From Pseudotabrizicola sp. (lineage in GTDB: Bacteria; Pseudomonadota; Alphaproteobacteria; Rhodobacterales; Rhodobacteraceae): a stretch of 64,000 nucleotides of DNA. This document shows, one piece after another, positions 36,469 to 44,895 of the stretch. Made by a program: the position numbers and the translations under genes. The stretch is from the NCBI RefSeq assembly GCF_030684215.1, contig NZ_JAUXOV010000024.1, positions 62,001 through 126,000 on the forward strand. The letters run 5' to 3'. How positions within the stretch are numbered: the stretch's first letter is position 1; the number at the start of each line of letters is the position of its first letter. Below the pieces are notes generated by a model. It was not told the origin of the DNA, did no database searches, and saw nothing but the letters and a program-made list of their open reading frames with translations.

Positions 36469-36621
36469 ATGACCTATGCACTTTCTCTGCTTCAAAAATT
36501 CGGGCTGTTCGCCCCAAAGCATGACGTGTCTGAAGTGTTTGACTTGCGGCTTACCCGGATTGGCAGCCGCGAGGCGCGTTGCAAGGTGCGGGCCACCCTT
36601 TTCGTCAGAACTCCGGCGTAA
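36469..36621 (+). CDS. Small protein, unknown function
   Basis: This 50-residue protein (start MTYALSLLQKFGLFAPKHD, with basic DLRLTRIGSREARCKVRATL) has AGGAG 8 nt before its ATG, better than many genes here. It is divergent from matB across 179 nt and overlaps the 3' end of the convergent mipZ gene by 17 nt. I recognise no family. The basic helix-rich composition could suit a small cytosolic adaptor. Confidence 0.5.
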   Translation: MTYALSLLQKFGLFAPKHDVSEVFDLRLTRIGSREARCKVRATLFVRTPA

Positions 36622-37414
36622 CACCCGGCAGACGCAACTCGCGCATCAGATCACGCACTTCCTGCCGTGCCGCGATGTTCGAGATGTTCAACTGGTCAAC
36701 GCCAGTGTCCTTGAGATCGAGAAGCGTGATCCCACGCGGGAAAAGCTCGCGAAAGATCACGCGCTCGGAAAAGCCGGGCGAGACCCGGAAGCCGATCCGT
36801 TTCGACAACTCCTCCAGCGCAGCACCGACCTTTTTCTTGTTGTGCATCTGTTGCGCACCAAGCCGGTTGCGCAGCACGATCCAGTCAATCGGCTTCAGCC
36901 CCGCCTGCGCCCGCAACTGCCGCGCATTCCAGACCATTTCCGAATAGATCGACGGGCCTTTTACCTTGCCGGTTTCCGGATCGGTGCGCGCCAACAAGTC
37001 GAAATCAACAAAACTGTCGTTCAGGGGCGTGATCAACGTATCGGCAAGACTGTGCGCCACCTGTGACAGCCGGGTGTGGCTGCCGGGGCAGTCGATGATG
37101 ATAAAATCTGACACCGGATCAAGGGCTGCAACCGCCGCCGACAGCCGCGCATCAAACGGGTTCTCACCGGGGGCCAGCGTAGACTCGTCCACCTCGGGCA
37201 GGTCGCGGTAATCGGGCGTAGGCAGTGTAAGCCCGGTACGCGCAAGATAGGCGCGGCGGTTTTCGATGTAGCGACCAAAGGACTTTTGTCGCAGGTCCAG
37301 ATCCAGCCCGCCTACACGAAAACCCTGCCGGACAAGGGCTGTCGCCACATGCATGCAGGTGGTCGATTTGCCCGACCCGCCCTTTTCGTTGCCGACGACG
37401 ATGATATGCGCCAT
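36605..37414 (-). CDS. mipZ: Division-plane positioning ATPase MipZ
   Basis: This 269-residue ParA-like ATPase has the deviant Walker A GNEKGGSGKSTTCMHVAT, VGGLDLDLRQKSFGRYIENR, the Walker B region DFIIIDCPGSH, and the MipZ-typical block WIVLRNRLGAQQMHNKKKV. In alphaproteobacteria MipZ binds the ParB-oriC complex, forms a gradient from the poles and inhibits FtsZ away from midcell. No parAB or ftsZ gene is near. It lies about 200 nt downstream of rpmE, with a terminator between. Confidence 0.93.
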   Translation of the reverse strand: MAHIIVVGNEKGGSGKSTTCMHVATALVRQGFRVGGLDLDLRQKSFGRYIENRRAYLARTGLTLPTPDYRDLPEVDESTLAPGENPFDARLSAAVAALDPVSDFIIIDCPGSHTRLSQVAHSLADTLITPLNDSFVDFDLLARTDPETGKVKGPSIYSEMVWNARQLRAQAGLKPIDWIVLRNRLGAQQMHNKKKVGAALEELSKRIGFRVSPGFSERVIFRELFPRGITLLDLKDTGVDQLNISNIAARQEVRDLMRELRLPGVTPEF

Positions 37415-37563
37415 GCCCTGCCCTCTTGCCCAAGTCTGCCCGCCCTTTTAGGCGGGTTCCCGCGCAAGGGGAAGCATGAAGGCAAGGCGGAAGCGGCAGT
37501 GGCCATCGCTTTGTGGGCAACAGGCATCATGCTGCGCCCGCCAAGGCTGGCCCGGAACGAAAA

Positions 37564-37584
37564 AGCCCCGCAAAAAGCGGGGCT
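37564..37584 (-). terminator. Terminator of the rplS-rpmE unit
   Basis: AGCCCCGC/GCGGGGCT 8-bp stem with a 5-nt loop, followed on the minus strand by TTTTTCG. It lies 25 nt after the rpmE stop. Confidence 0.9.
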
Positions 37585-37608
37585 GTTCCATCATACAAGG
37601 GGTCGGGA

Positions 37609-37830
37609 TCAGAAACCCAGACCGGCGTATTTATTCTTGAACTTCGACACGCGGCCGCCGGTGTCCATCAGCTTGGCGTTGCCACCGGTCCACGCCGGGT
37701 GCGCCAGCGGGTCGATGTCCAGCGCGAGGCTGTCGCCGTCTTTGCCATAGGTCGAGCGGGTCTGATAAGTCGAACCGTCGGTCATCTTCACGGTGATGAA
37801 GTGATAGTCGGGGTGAATGCCTTCTTTCAT
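37609..37830 (-). CDS. rpmE: 50S ribosomal protein L31
   Basis: This 73-residue L31 ([19 protein letters not shown], with [13 protein letters not shown] and [15 protein letters not shown]) lacks the CxxC zinc ligands, so it is the zinc-independent form. AAGGA lies 8 nt before the ATG. It follows rplS by 11 nt and ends at a strong terminator. Confidence 0.95.
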   Translation of the reverse strand: MKEGIHPDYHFITVKMTDGSTYQTRSTYGKDGDSLALDIDPLAHPAWTGGNAKLMDTGGRVSKFKNKYAGLGF

Positions 37831-37841
37831 CGGTCCGATCC

Positions 37842-38216
37842 TTATTCAGATTTCGGTTTATAGGTCGTATCTTCCGAGATACGTGCCGATTTCCCGCGAC
37901 GGGTGCGCAGGTAATACAGCTTGGCGCGACGGACTTTGCCGCGACGCACCACATCAATCGAGTCGATGTTGGTCGAATACAGCGGGAACACACGCTCCAC
38001 GCCTTCGCCGAACGAGATTTTACGCACGGTGAACGACGCAGAAATCGTAGCGCCGCCCTGACGGGCAATACAGACGCCTTCGTAGTTCTGGATACGCGAA
38101 CGGCTGCCTTCGGTCACTTTGAAACCGACGCGGACGGTGTCACCGGCCTTAAAATCCGGGATGGTCTTGCCGAGCGCAGCAATCTGCTCGGCTTCGAGTT
38201 GGGCGATCAGGTTCAT
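37842..38216 (-). CDS. rplS: 50S ribosomal protein L19
   Basis: This 124-residue L19 has [54 protein letters not shown] and [25 protein letters not shown] precedes the ATG. In many bacteria it is the last gene of the rpsP-rimM-trmD-rplS operon; here it is separated from trmD by a DMT transporter gene on the opposite strand and must have its own promoter. Confidence 0.97.
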   Translation of the reverse strand: MNLIAQLEAEQIAALGKTIPDFKAGDTVRVGFKVTEGSRSRIQNYEGVCIARQGGATISASFTVRKISFGEGVERVFPLYSTNIDSIDVVRRGKVRRAKLYYLRTRRGKSARISEDTTYKPKSE

Positions 38217-38532
38217 GCCTGGTCCTTTCGCAACCTGCGGTGAATCCGCAGAGGTGATGCCATGCCTCAGAGCTCTTGGTCTTCACCGGGTCCCCATCCG
38301 AAGATGAGCCCGCCAGAGTTCAGGCCAGCTTTTACGTTTATGCCGCCCTGTTCAGCCTGCGCGCCGGGGAAGAAGCCCGGCAAAACGGCCAACAGGAATC
38401 GGGTCCGACGGACCATGTTGGCCCCGGACAGGCGCGTATAGGGCCAAGCCGGGCAACAGGTCAAGAGGCGTGGGCTTGCGCTGGCCCGCAATTGCACGGA
38501 AAACAGGGCCAACCAAGGAGATTCCCAACCAG
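38217..38532. other. 316-bp gap between rplS and a DMT transporter gene
   Basis: No well-supported gene is seen. The gap should hold the rplS promoter (minus) and the transporter promoter (plus). On the minus strand, 38267-38416 could encode a 49-residue protein with a convincing signal peptide (MVRRTRFLLAVLPGFFPGAQA, then a Gly-rich tail); GGGG lies about 6 nt before its ATG. Its codon use is less biased than the neighbours, so I leave it as a possibility. Confidence 0.35.
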
Positions 38533-39408
38533 ATGGACAAAACCGCAGGGGGAAGCCCGCTGAAAGGCGTGGCCTTTGTTATGGCTGCGGTCTTTTTGTT
38601 CGCGGCAGGCGACACGCTGAACAAACATCTGGTCGGGCTTTACCCTGTGCCATTCGTGCAGGCGGGACGGTATCTGGTGAATTTGGTCCTACTGCTTGTC
38701 CTTATGGCGCCGCGTCACGGGGCAGCCTTATGGCGGACGCAGCGCACGGGCTGGGTGCTGATGCGCGGCCTTGTGCTGGCGGTCGCCTCACTGACCATGA
38801 GCCTTGCGCTTCAACTCATGCCTGTGGGGGAAACGGTCGCGATCATTTATCTTGCGCCCATGCTCGTGATGCTGCTGTCCGGCCCGCTTTTGCATGAAAA
38901 GGTGCATCCTGTGGCATGGTTCGGCGCGGTTCTGGCCTTTGGTGGTGTGATTTTGGTAATGCGGCCCGGTGGTGGGCTGGACGCCTGGGGCGTGGTATTT
39001 GCGCTGATGAATGCGGGGCTGTCGACCGCCTATCACCTGATGACACGGGTTCTGGCGCGCACGGAATCAACCATGTCGATGCTGTTTCACGTGGCCTTGG
39101 TTGGCACGGTCATTTTTGGCGTCACAGCCCTGCAATCCCTGCCCCCTGCCATGCCACCCCTGCCCGACCTTGCGCTGATCGGGGCCATGGGTGTGCTGGC
39201 CACGATTGGGCATTTCCTGTTTACCATAGCCTACCGCCAAGCGCCGCCTGCCCTGCTGGCCCCGGTCAACTATATGCATCTGGTCTGGGCCGGGGTTCTG
39301 GGCTGGGCCGTATTCGACCACATCCCCGACGCGCTGAGCCTGACGGGAATGGCGATGGTGCTGGTTGCCGGGATCATCGTTGCGCTACGGGCCGGACGCG
39401 CGGGGTAA
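38533..39408 (+). CDS. DMT-family (EamA) transporter
   Basis: This 291-residue protein has ten predicted membrane helices in two EamA repeats (for example FVMAAVFLFAAGDTLNKHL, EKVHPVAWFGAVLAFGGVIL and VNYMHLVWAGVLGWAVF). Such proteins export amino acids or other metabolites; the substrate is unknown. The ATG at 38533 has AAGGAG about 13 nt upstream, a bit far. It interrupts the trmD-rplS gene order on the opposite strand. Confidence 0.88.
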   Translation: MDKTAGGSPLKGVAFVMAAVFLFAAGDTLNKHLVGLYPVPFVQAGRYLVNLVLLLVLMAPRHGAALWRTQRTGWVLMRGLVLAVASLTMSLALQLMPVGETVAIIYLAPMLVMLLSGPLLHEKVHPVAWFGAVLAFGGVILVMRPGGGLDAWGVVFALMNAGLSTAYHLMTRVLARTESTMSMLFHVALVGTVIFGVTALQSLPPAMPPLPDLALIGAMGVLATIGHFLFTIAYRQAPPALLAPVNYMHLVWAGVLGWAVFDHIPDALSLTGMAMVLVAGIIVALRAGRAG

Positions 39409-39420
39409 AAGCGTTTCGCT

Positions 39421-40251
39421 TTAGCCCCCGGTTTTGCGCGCCCAAAGGTCAGGGCGGCGCGTGGCGGTCAACGCCTCGGCCTTTGCGCGCCGCCATTTGG
39501 CAATCTTGGCGTGATCGCCCGACAACAGCACGGGCGGAATTGCGTGCCCCTCCCACTCGGGCGGGCGGGTATAGTGCGGATGCTCCAGCAAGCCATTGGA
39601 ATGGCTTTCCTCTTCAATGCTTTCGGCATTGCCCAGCACACCGGGCAACAGCCGCACCGTGGCATCCAGAATGGCCTGCGCCGCAATCTCGCCCCCGGTT
39701 AGCACGAAATCACCCAAGGACACTTCTTCAACCGCGTGATGGTCCAGCACCCGCTGATCGACGCCCTCAAACCGGCCACAAAGCATCGTCAGCCCTTCGC
39801 AGCCTGCAAAACGCCGCGCCATCGCCTGATCGAACGGCTTGCCGCGTGGCGACAGATAAACAACCGGCCAGCGCGCCCGGTCGGGGTTCGCACCCGCACT
39901 GGCGGCATTGATCGCCGCATCCACCACATCGGCCCTCAGCACCATGCCCGCGCCGCCCCCGGCGGGCGTGTCGTCGACGTTGCGATGTTTGCCAATGCCA
40001 AAGCTGCGCAGATCATAGGTTTCCAGCCGCCACAGCCCCAGATCCATCGCCTTGCCGGTCAGGGATTGCTCCAGCACCCCCGGAAAAGCCTGCGGAAACA
40101 GCGTGATCACCCGCGCCAGCCACGCGCCACGCACTGCGCGCGCATCATCAAACAGATCGCGCGGGCGCAACACAGGCTTGGCCGAAAGCCGCCCGTGCGA
40201 CCGGGTCGGAGCTTTGGACAGGTCGGCATCATCAGGAAGGTCATCAGACAT
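39421..40251 (-). CDS. trmD: tRNA (guanine-N1)-methyltransferase
   Basis: This 276-residue SPOUT enzyme methylates G37 of tRNA. The trefoil-knot SAM site is visible in VVYLSPRGKPFDQ, MLCGRFEGVDQRVL and SLGDFVLTGGEIAA, and the catalytic region in LPGVLGNAESIEEESHSNGL. About 45 residues precede the usual ARVITLFPQAFPG start, an N-terminal extension common in Rhodobacterales. An internal start there is possible but would need a non-ATG codon. It follows the membrane protein gene at 40300 on the same strand. Confidence 0.95.
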   Translation of the reverse strand: MSDDLPDDADLSKAPTRSHGRLSAKPVLRPRDLFDDARAVRGAWLARVITLFPQAFPGVLEQSLTGKAMDLGLWRLETYDLRSFGIGKHRNVDDTPAGGGAGMVLRADVVDAAINAASAGANPDRARWPVVYLSPRGKPFDQAMARRFAGCEGLTMLCGRFEGVDQRVLDHHAVEEVSLGDFVLTGGEIAAQAILDATVRLLPGVLGNAESIEEESHSNGLLEHPHYTRPPEWEGHAIPPVLLSGDHAKIAKWRRAKAEALTATRRPDLWARKTGG

Positions 40252-40299
40252 GGCCTGCTCTTACCCAAGCCCCCGCCCCCGTGCAAAGGGAATCCGGCA

Positions 40300-41199
40300 T
40301 CAGGCGCCGCTCAGGCGATCTTCTGGCAAAGCTGCCGCCTCAACCGCTGCAGCCAACGCCCGCAAACTGGCTTGCACCTCGACAGGCAGGGCCGGGTCCA
40401 GCGCCAGTCCAATCGTGGCAGGGTCCGGATAAGACGACCACAGCCCCGGTTGCGCCTGCAACAACGGCAGCGCGCGGTGCGCAAACAGCGCCAAAAGCCG
40501 TGCATCAAACCCCGCGGCCACAAAGCCTGCAAGCTGACCGGCTATTGCCGGATCATCCGGAGTGCGGGCCGGATCGGTGGCCCAAAGGATCAATCCTTCG
40601 CGCAGACCCAGACACGCCTCTGCGCCGTGTTCCAGTGCATCCTCCAGCTGCGACAGCCGCGCCGCCGCGCCGGGCGCGCGCATTGCCGCATCAATGGCAT
40701 CGGCGATCAGAACCGGATCGGCATCATGGGGCAGATCAAGCAAAGCCGCGAGCATGGGGTCTGCGTCCGGCGCAGACGGCACCATATCCCGGTTGACCGC
40801 ATGGTTCTGGTCCAGCGCCTGATCCATCTGATGTCCCTTCACCGGATCCCAGACCATGCGCGACAGCGGGATGGACAGAAAGGACAGCGCGACCGGCACC
40901 AGATACGGCAGCGGCAGCACAAACCCTGCCACCCCGCCAAGCCCCCGGCCAACCCCGAACAGTACCACCACAATCACCGCATTGATCGCGACCTGAGCCG
41001 CCGCCGCCACCATCACGGGGGGTGTCCACAGAGCAATCTGACGCGGCCACTGATGCGGGCGCATCACCACAAGCCACAGCGCCATCAGCGCAACAAAGAC
41101 CGGAACGGCCGACCACCCCATCCCGGAAAGCCCCGCCAAAAGCGGGCCAAGATAAAGGGGCAGCGTGGCCATCATCAAAAGTCGTTTGCTTCGTTGCAT
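40300..41199 (-). CDS. Membrane protein of unknown function
   Basis: This 299-residue protein has about four hydrophobic helices in the first 125 residues (LLMMATLPLYLGPLLAGL, VPVFVALMALWLVVM and others) and then a soluble, Ala/Leu/Asp-rich helical half (PMLAALLDLPHDADPVLIAD and on). I know of no function. It lies between rimM and trmD on the same strand, so it may be cotranscribed with them. The ATG at 41199 has GGGGTGG upstream; a GTG at 41208 is also in frame. Confidence 0.75.
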   Translation of the reverse strand: MQRSKRLLMMATLPLYLGPLLAGLSGMGWSAVPVFVALMALWLVVMRPHQWPRQIALWTPPVMVAAAAQVAINAVIVVVLFGVGRGLGGVAGFVLPLPYLVPVALSFLSIPLSRMVWDPVKGHQMDQALDQNHAVNRDMVPSAPDADPMLAALLDLPHDADPVLIADAIDAAMRAPGAAARLSQLEDALEHGAEACLGLREGLILWATDPARTPDDPAIAGQLAGFVAAGFDARLLALFAHRALPLLQAQPGLWSSYPDPATIGLALDPALPVEVQASLRALAAAVEAAALPEDRLSGA

Positions 41200-41244
41200 C
41201 CCGTCCACCCCGTTTTTCGCAGCAACGTGGCGAATGTTAAGCTT

Positions 41245-41751
41245 TTAGTCCAGCCCCTCCGGCAAATCCGCCACAACGCGCCGCGCAGCCAGATCGACCG
41301 TTGGCACCGCTTCTTTCGTGAACGGAATCAGCAAAGGCTGTTTGCGGGTAGGGGCATAAACCTCCAGCAGGTCGCCCGCGCCATGGTTGTGCACCGCGCG
41401 CAGGTTGCCCAGAAGCACGCCGCCCGTGTCATACACCTCCAGCCCGATCAGGTCAGAGTGATAGAATTCATCATCCGGCAAGGATGGCAAACGGTCCCGG
41501 TCCACATACAGATCCGTGCCACGCAAGGCATCTGCCTGATCCTTGGTGGCCACCCCTTCGATACGCGCGCCCAGACCACCTGCCACCGGGCGGGTCAGTT
41601 TGATCGAAAAGCGGCGCTTGCCGTCGGCAGAGTAAAGCGGACCGTAGTCAGCTATCGCTTCGGGGTCGGCACAAAACGATTTTATCCGCACCTCGCCCTG
41701 CACCCCAAAGGCGCCTGCGATGGAACCGACACAGATACGATCGACTGTCAT
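41245..41751 (-). CDS. rimM: 16S rRNA processing protein RimM
   Basis: This 168-residue RimM assists 30S maturation by binding S19. The N-terminal barrel ([19 protein letters not shown]) and the PRC-barrel domain ([20 protein letters not shown], then [15 protein letters not shown]) are present. GAGGCGG lies 8 nt before the ATG at 41751, which overlaps the stop of a 56-codon gene (ATGA). The extension to 41775 is not needed. Confidence 0.95.
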   Translation of the reverse strand: MTVDRICVGSIAGAFGVQGEVRIKSFCADPEAIADYGPLYSADGKRRFSIKLTRPVAGGLGARIEGVATKDQADALRGTDLYVDRDRLPSLPDDEFYHSDLIGLEVYDTGGVLLGNLRAVHNHGAGDLLEVYAPTRKQPLLIPFTKEAVPTVDLAARRVVADLPEGLD

Positions 41752-41918
41752 GGCAACGCCGCCTCTTTGCTGCAAAACCCGCGTGGGTCAAAAGACCCGC
41801 CCGCATCCAGACAGGCATCGGCCGCCTGCATACGAGAAAAGTTGATGCCGGCCCAAAACGCCGCCCCGCAAAGGGCCAGCGTGATGGACCGGCGCACCAG
41901 GCCAAGGCCAGGAACCAT
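41748..41918 (-). CDS. Small membrane or secreted protein between rpsP and rimM
   Basis: This 56-codon gene is too short for most ORF cut-offs. It starts 9 nt after the rpsP stop and ends in an ATGA overlap with rimM, so translation is probably coupled on both sides. The protein has a basic N-terminus (LVRRS), one hydrophobic helix ([15 protein letters not shown]) and a short Cys-containing tail ([20 protein letters not shown]) that could form a disulfide outside the membrane. Function unknown. Confidence 0.65.
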   Translation of the reverse strand: MVPGLGLVRRSITLALCGAAFWAGINFSRMQAADACLDAGGSFDPRGFCSKEAALP

Positions 41919-41927
41919 ACCGCGAGA

Positions 41928-42281
41928 TTATTCTTCAGCAGGTGCTTCTGCACGGGCTGCTTTTTTCGCAGCGCGTTCAGCCATTTGCTTGCCGGGAACC
42001 GCCGCTTTCGGGTTATTGCGGACTTTCTTGGTCAGAACGCCGGCAGCTTCCAGGAAGCGTGCGACGCGGTCGGTCGGCTGAGCGCCGGTCGCCATCAGTT
42101 CCTTGATCCGGTCGATGTTCATGACAACGCGCTTTTCGTCATCCTTGTTCAGCATCGGGTCATACACGCCCAGCTTTTCCAGAAAACGGCCATCGCGCGG
42201 ATTGCGCGAGTCGGTGGCAACGATCGAATAATGCGGACGCTTTTTGCTGCCACCACGGGCCAGACGGATTTTCAACGACAT
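41928..42281 (-). CDS. rpsP: 30S ribosomal protein S16
   Basis: This 117-residue S16 ([20 protein letters not shown], then [14 protein letters not shown] and [20 protein letters not shown]) has an Ala/Glu/Lys-rich tail. AAGGAG lies 8 nt before the ATG at 42281; the frame to 42338 is an artefact. It lies downstream of the chorismate mutase gene and upstream of the 56-codon gene and rimM. Confidence 0.96.
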   Translation of the reverse strand: MSLKIRLARGGSKKRPHYSIVATDSRNPRDGRFLEKLGVYDPMLNKDDEKRVVMNIDRIKELMATGAQPTDRVARFLEAAGVLTKKVRNNPKAAVPGKQMAERAAKKAARAEAPAEE

Positions 42282-42340
42282 TGGTAGTCTCCTTGGGTTT
42301 TCAGAGGATGGGTAGGGCGGGGTTAACCCCGCCGTCATGG

Positions 42341-42637
42341 TTACTTTTGCAGTTTCTCGTGATGCCTGATGACTTCGGAAATAATGAAGGTCAGGAATTT
42401 CTTGGCAAATTCGGGATCAAGGTCGGCGTCTTGCGACAGTTGTTCCAACCGCGCGATTTGCCGGGCCTCGCGCGATGGATCACTCGGCGGCAGGTCGTGC
42501 TCGGCCTTCAGCCGCCCCACCGCCTGTGTGTGCTTGAACCGTTCGGCCAGCGTATAGACGAGGATCGCATCCAGCCGGTCGATAGACTGGCGGTGTTCCT
42601 TCAGCACCTCGGCGGCGCGGGTGGCATTGTCGGTCAT
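42341..42637 (-). CDS. Chorismate mutase, AroQ type
   Basis: This 98-residue all-helical stand-alone chorismate mutase converts chorismate to prephenate for Phe/Tyr synthesis. It shows the pattern [39 protein letters not shown] and [12 protein letters not shown] with the expected Arg and Lys residues. Its ATG overlaps the GNAT gene stop (ATGA). Its position in the ffh-rpsP group is common in Rhodobacterales as far as I recall. Confidence 0.9.
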   Translation of the reverse strand: MTDNATRAAEVLKEHRQSIDRLDAILVYTLAERFKHTQAVGRLKAEHDLPPSDPSREARQIARLEQLSQDADLDPEFAKKFLTFIISEVIRHHEKLQK

Positions 42638-43140
42638 TGAATCCTCCGGGCGTGACGCCAGACCAGATCTGCGGGATCCGGGCGCGGGGCGTTTGCGTCC
42701 AGCGTGGCCCCAAGACGTTGCGCCACCTTGATCGACGCGTGATTGGCGGACCCGGTATAGCTGACCAGCGACATGACAGGCAGGCTTGCAAATGCCCAGT
42801 CGCGCAACGCGCCCGCGCCTTCGGTGGCATAGCCCTGTGCCTCATGGCCCGCATAAACAAACCAGCCCAACTCGGTTTCTGGAAATGTGGGGCCCGCGTT
42901 GATCCCAACCTGCCCCACGGTTTGCCCGCTGGCAGTGTGATCCATCATCAGCGCGCCATGCCCCAACAGGGCCCATTGCGCGACATCATGGCAAAACCAG
43001 AACCACGCGCCCGTCGCATCCTTGGGTCCGCCCATATGCACAGCCCGGTCCGACGCCCAGAACGCCGCATAGGCCGGAAAATCGGCCATGACGGGGGCGC
43101 GAAGCGTCAGGCGCTGCGTATGCAGGACAGGCGCAGTCAT
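42634..43140 (-). CDS. GNAT-family N-acetyltransferase (RimJ/RimL-like)
   Basis: This 168-residue protein begins with the RimJ/RimL-like TQRLTLRAPVMADFPAYAAF and has an acetyl-CoA-binding stretch, YAGHEAQGYATEGAGALRDW, followed by SYTGSANHASIKVAQRLGA. The substrate (a protein N-terminus or a small molecule) is unknown. It is coupled by ATGA overlaps both to ffh upstream and to the chorismate mutase gene downstream. Confidence 0.9.
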   Translation of the reverse strand: MTAPVLHTQRLTLRAPVMADFPAYAAFWASDRAVHMGGPKDATGAWFWFCHDVAQWALLGHGALMMDHTASGQTVGQVGINAGPTFPETELGWFVYAGHEAQGYATEGAGALRDWAFASLPVMSLVSYTGSANHASIKVAQRLGATLDANAPRPDPADLVWRHARRIQ

Positions 43141-44633
43141 TTCTTTTTCATCAACCCCGACAGACCAGATGGCAGGCTCATGCCGCGCGGCATGCCGGGA
43201 AAGCCGCCGCCTTGGCCAAGCCCTTGGCGCATGCCCTTGGCCGCTTCTTCCAACTCGGCGGGCGACATCTTGCTGGGGTCAGGCATGCCGCCCTTGCCCA
43301 TCATCTGCTTGATGGCCTGCTTCATGCCGCCACCTTTGCCCATCTTCTTCATCATCTCGGCCATCTGCTTGTGCTGTTTCAGCAGACGGTTCAGCTCCGA
43401 CACCTCAAGCCCCGCGCCTGCCGCAATCCGCTTCTTGCGGCTGGCGGCCAGCAGGTCTGGGTTGGCCCGTTCCTTCTTGGTCATCGAGTTGATCAGCGCC
43501 ACCTGACGGCGCAGCATGCGGTCGTCAAAGCCAGCCTCTTCGGCCTGCTTTGCCATCTTGCCCATACCCGGCAGCATGCCCATCAACCCCTGCATGCCGC
43601 CCATCTTCTGCATCTGCTCCAGTTGGCCCTTCAGATCGTTCATGTTGAACAACCCTTTCGAGAACCGCCGCGCCATGCGTTCGGCCTGCTCGGCCTCAAA
43701 GGTTTCTTGCGCGCGTTCGACCAAGGCAACAATATCGCCCATGCCAAGGATACGGCCCGCGACCCGCTCGGCCTCGAACGTCTCCAGCGCGTCCATCTTT
43801 TCGCCAAGGCCGACAAAGCGGATCGGCTTGCCGGTCACAGCCCGCATCGACAGTGCGGCACCGCCGCGCCCGTCGCCGTCCATCCGGGTCAGAACCACGC
43901 CGGAAATGCCGACCTTGCCGTCGAATTCGGCGGCCACGTTCACCGCATCCTGCCCGGTCAGGCCATCCACCACCAACAGCGTCTCACGCGGTTGGGCGAT
44001 GTCGCGCACGGCCTGCACTTCGTCCATCAGCACTTCGTCAATGTGCATCCGGCCAGCGGTATCAAGGAACAGCACATCATAGCCGCCCATAGCGGCCTGC
44101 GTCTTGGCGCGCCGCGCGATCTGCACTGCGGTTTCACCCTTGACGATCGGCAGGCTGTCCACGCCTACCTGCCCCGCCAAAATCGCCAGCTGCTCCATCG
44201 CAGCCGGGCGGTTGGTATCCAGCGACGCCAGCAGCACCCGCTTGCCGTTGCGGTCCTTCAACCGCTTGGCGAGCTTGGCGGTGGTGGTGGTCTTGCCCGA
44301 CCCCTGCAGACCCACCATCAAAATCGCGGCAGGCGGGTTGTCAATCTTCAGCGCATCGGCAGGTTCATCCCCTGCCAGCACCCGGATCAATTCGTCATGC
44401 ACGATCTTGACGACCATCTGGCCGGGCGTGATCGACTTTGTCACCGCCGACCCGGTCGCCTTTTCCTGCACCCGCTTGATGAAGTCTCGCGCCACCGGCA
44501 AGGAAACGTCGGCTTCCAGCAAAGCAACCCGCACCTCGCGCAGGGCGGCAATCACGTCAGCCTCGGACAGCGCGCCCTGTTTGGTCAGGCGATCAAAGAC
44601 GCTGCCAAGGCGATCTGATAGGCTTTCAAACAT
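43137..44633 (-). CDS. ffh: Signal recognition particle protein Ffh
   Basis: This 498-residue SRP54 GTPase targets membrane proteins cotranslationally. It has the N domain (1 to about 90), the G domain with GLQGSGKTTTTAKLAKRL, DTAGRMHID, and TRMDGDGRGGAALSM, and a Met-rich M domain (from about 300) that binds the SRP RNA and signal peptides. The Gly/Met-rich tail is typical. GGGAGA lies 6 nt before the ATG at 44633; the 97-codon extension upstream is not real. No SRP RNA was found beside it. Confidence 0.97.
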   Translation of the reverse strand: MFESLSDRLGSVFDRLTKQGALSEADVIAALREVRVALLEADVSLPVARDFIKRVQEKATGSAVTKSITPGQMVVKIVHDELIRVLAGDEPADALKIDNPPAAILMVGLQGSGKTTTTAKLAKRLKDRNGKRVLLASLDTNRPAAMEQLAILAGQVGVDSLPIVKGETAVQIARRAKTQAAMGGYDVLFLDTAGRMHIDEVLMDEVQAVRDIAQPRETLLVVDGLTGQDAVNVAAEFDGKVGISGVVLTRMDGDGRGGAALSMRAVTGKPIRFVGLGEKMDALETFEAERVAGRILGMGDIVALVERAQETFEAEQAERMARRFSKGLFNMNDLKGQLEQMQKMGGMQGLMGMLPGMGKMAKQAEEAGFDDRMLRRQVALINSMTKKERANPDLLAASRKKRIAAGAGLEVSELNRLLKQHKQMAEMMKKMGKGGGMKQAIKQMMGKGGMPDPSKMSPAELEEAAKGMRQGLGQGGGFPGMPRGMSLPSGLSGLMKKK

Positions 44634-44817
44634 GGTCGTCTCCCGACAGGGCGTTACAGCAATGGCCAAGGGCACCTGCGGGCGCAACGCGCTGGCAGAT
44701 GGCGATCCCGGCAAAAGCCAAGGGACCGGAAGCGACAGCCTCCGGGGAATTGGGGGCGTGATAGGCCCATGGCCTGCACGAGTCAAGTCATGCCAGAGCG
44801 TATAGACCAAACAGAAC

Positions 44818-44840
44818 GGCCCGCGCAAACTGCGCGGGCC
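44818..44840 (-). terminator. Terminator after the triple-repeat protein gene
   Basis: GGCCCGCGC (44818-44826) pairs with GCGCGGGCC (44832-44840), extended by one A-T pair, with a 3-nt loop. On the minus strand GTTCTGTTTGG follows. It lies 56 nt after the stop at 44896. Confidence 0.75.
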
Positions 44841-44895
44841 ATCAAGGCACAGGGACAACACAGGGAGCGAAGCTATCCCCAAGCCATGCTGAAGA

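Noticed and set aside
39736-42081. 781-codon open frame on the plus strand
   Set aside because: It is antisense to trmD, the membrane protein gene and rimM; the product is rich in Arg/His/Gln with no domain, as expected for a shadow frame in GC-rich DNA.
44634-44895. Possible SRP RNA next to ffh
   Set aside because: I looked for the conserved SRP RNA tip sequence in this gap and saw only a short terminator hairpin.
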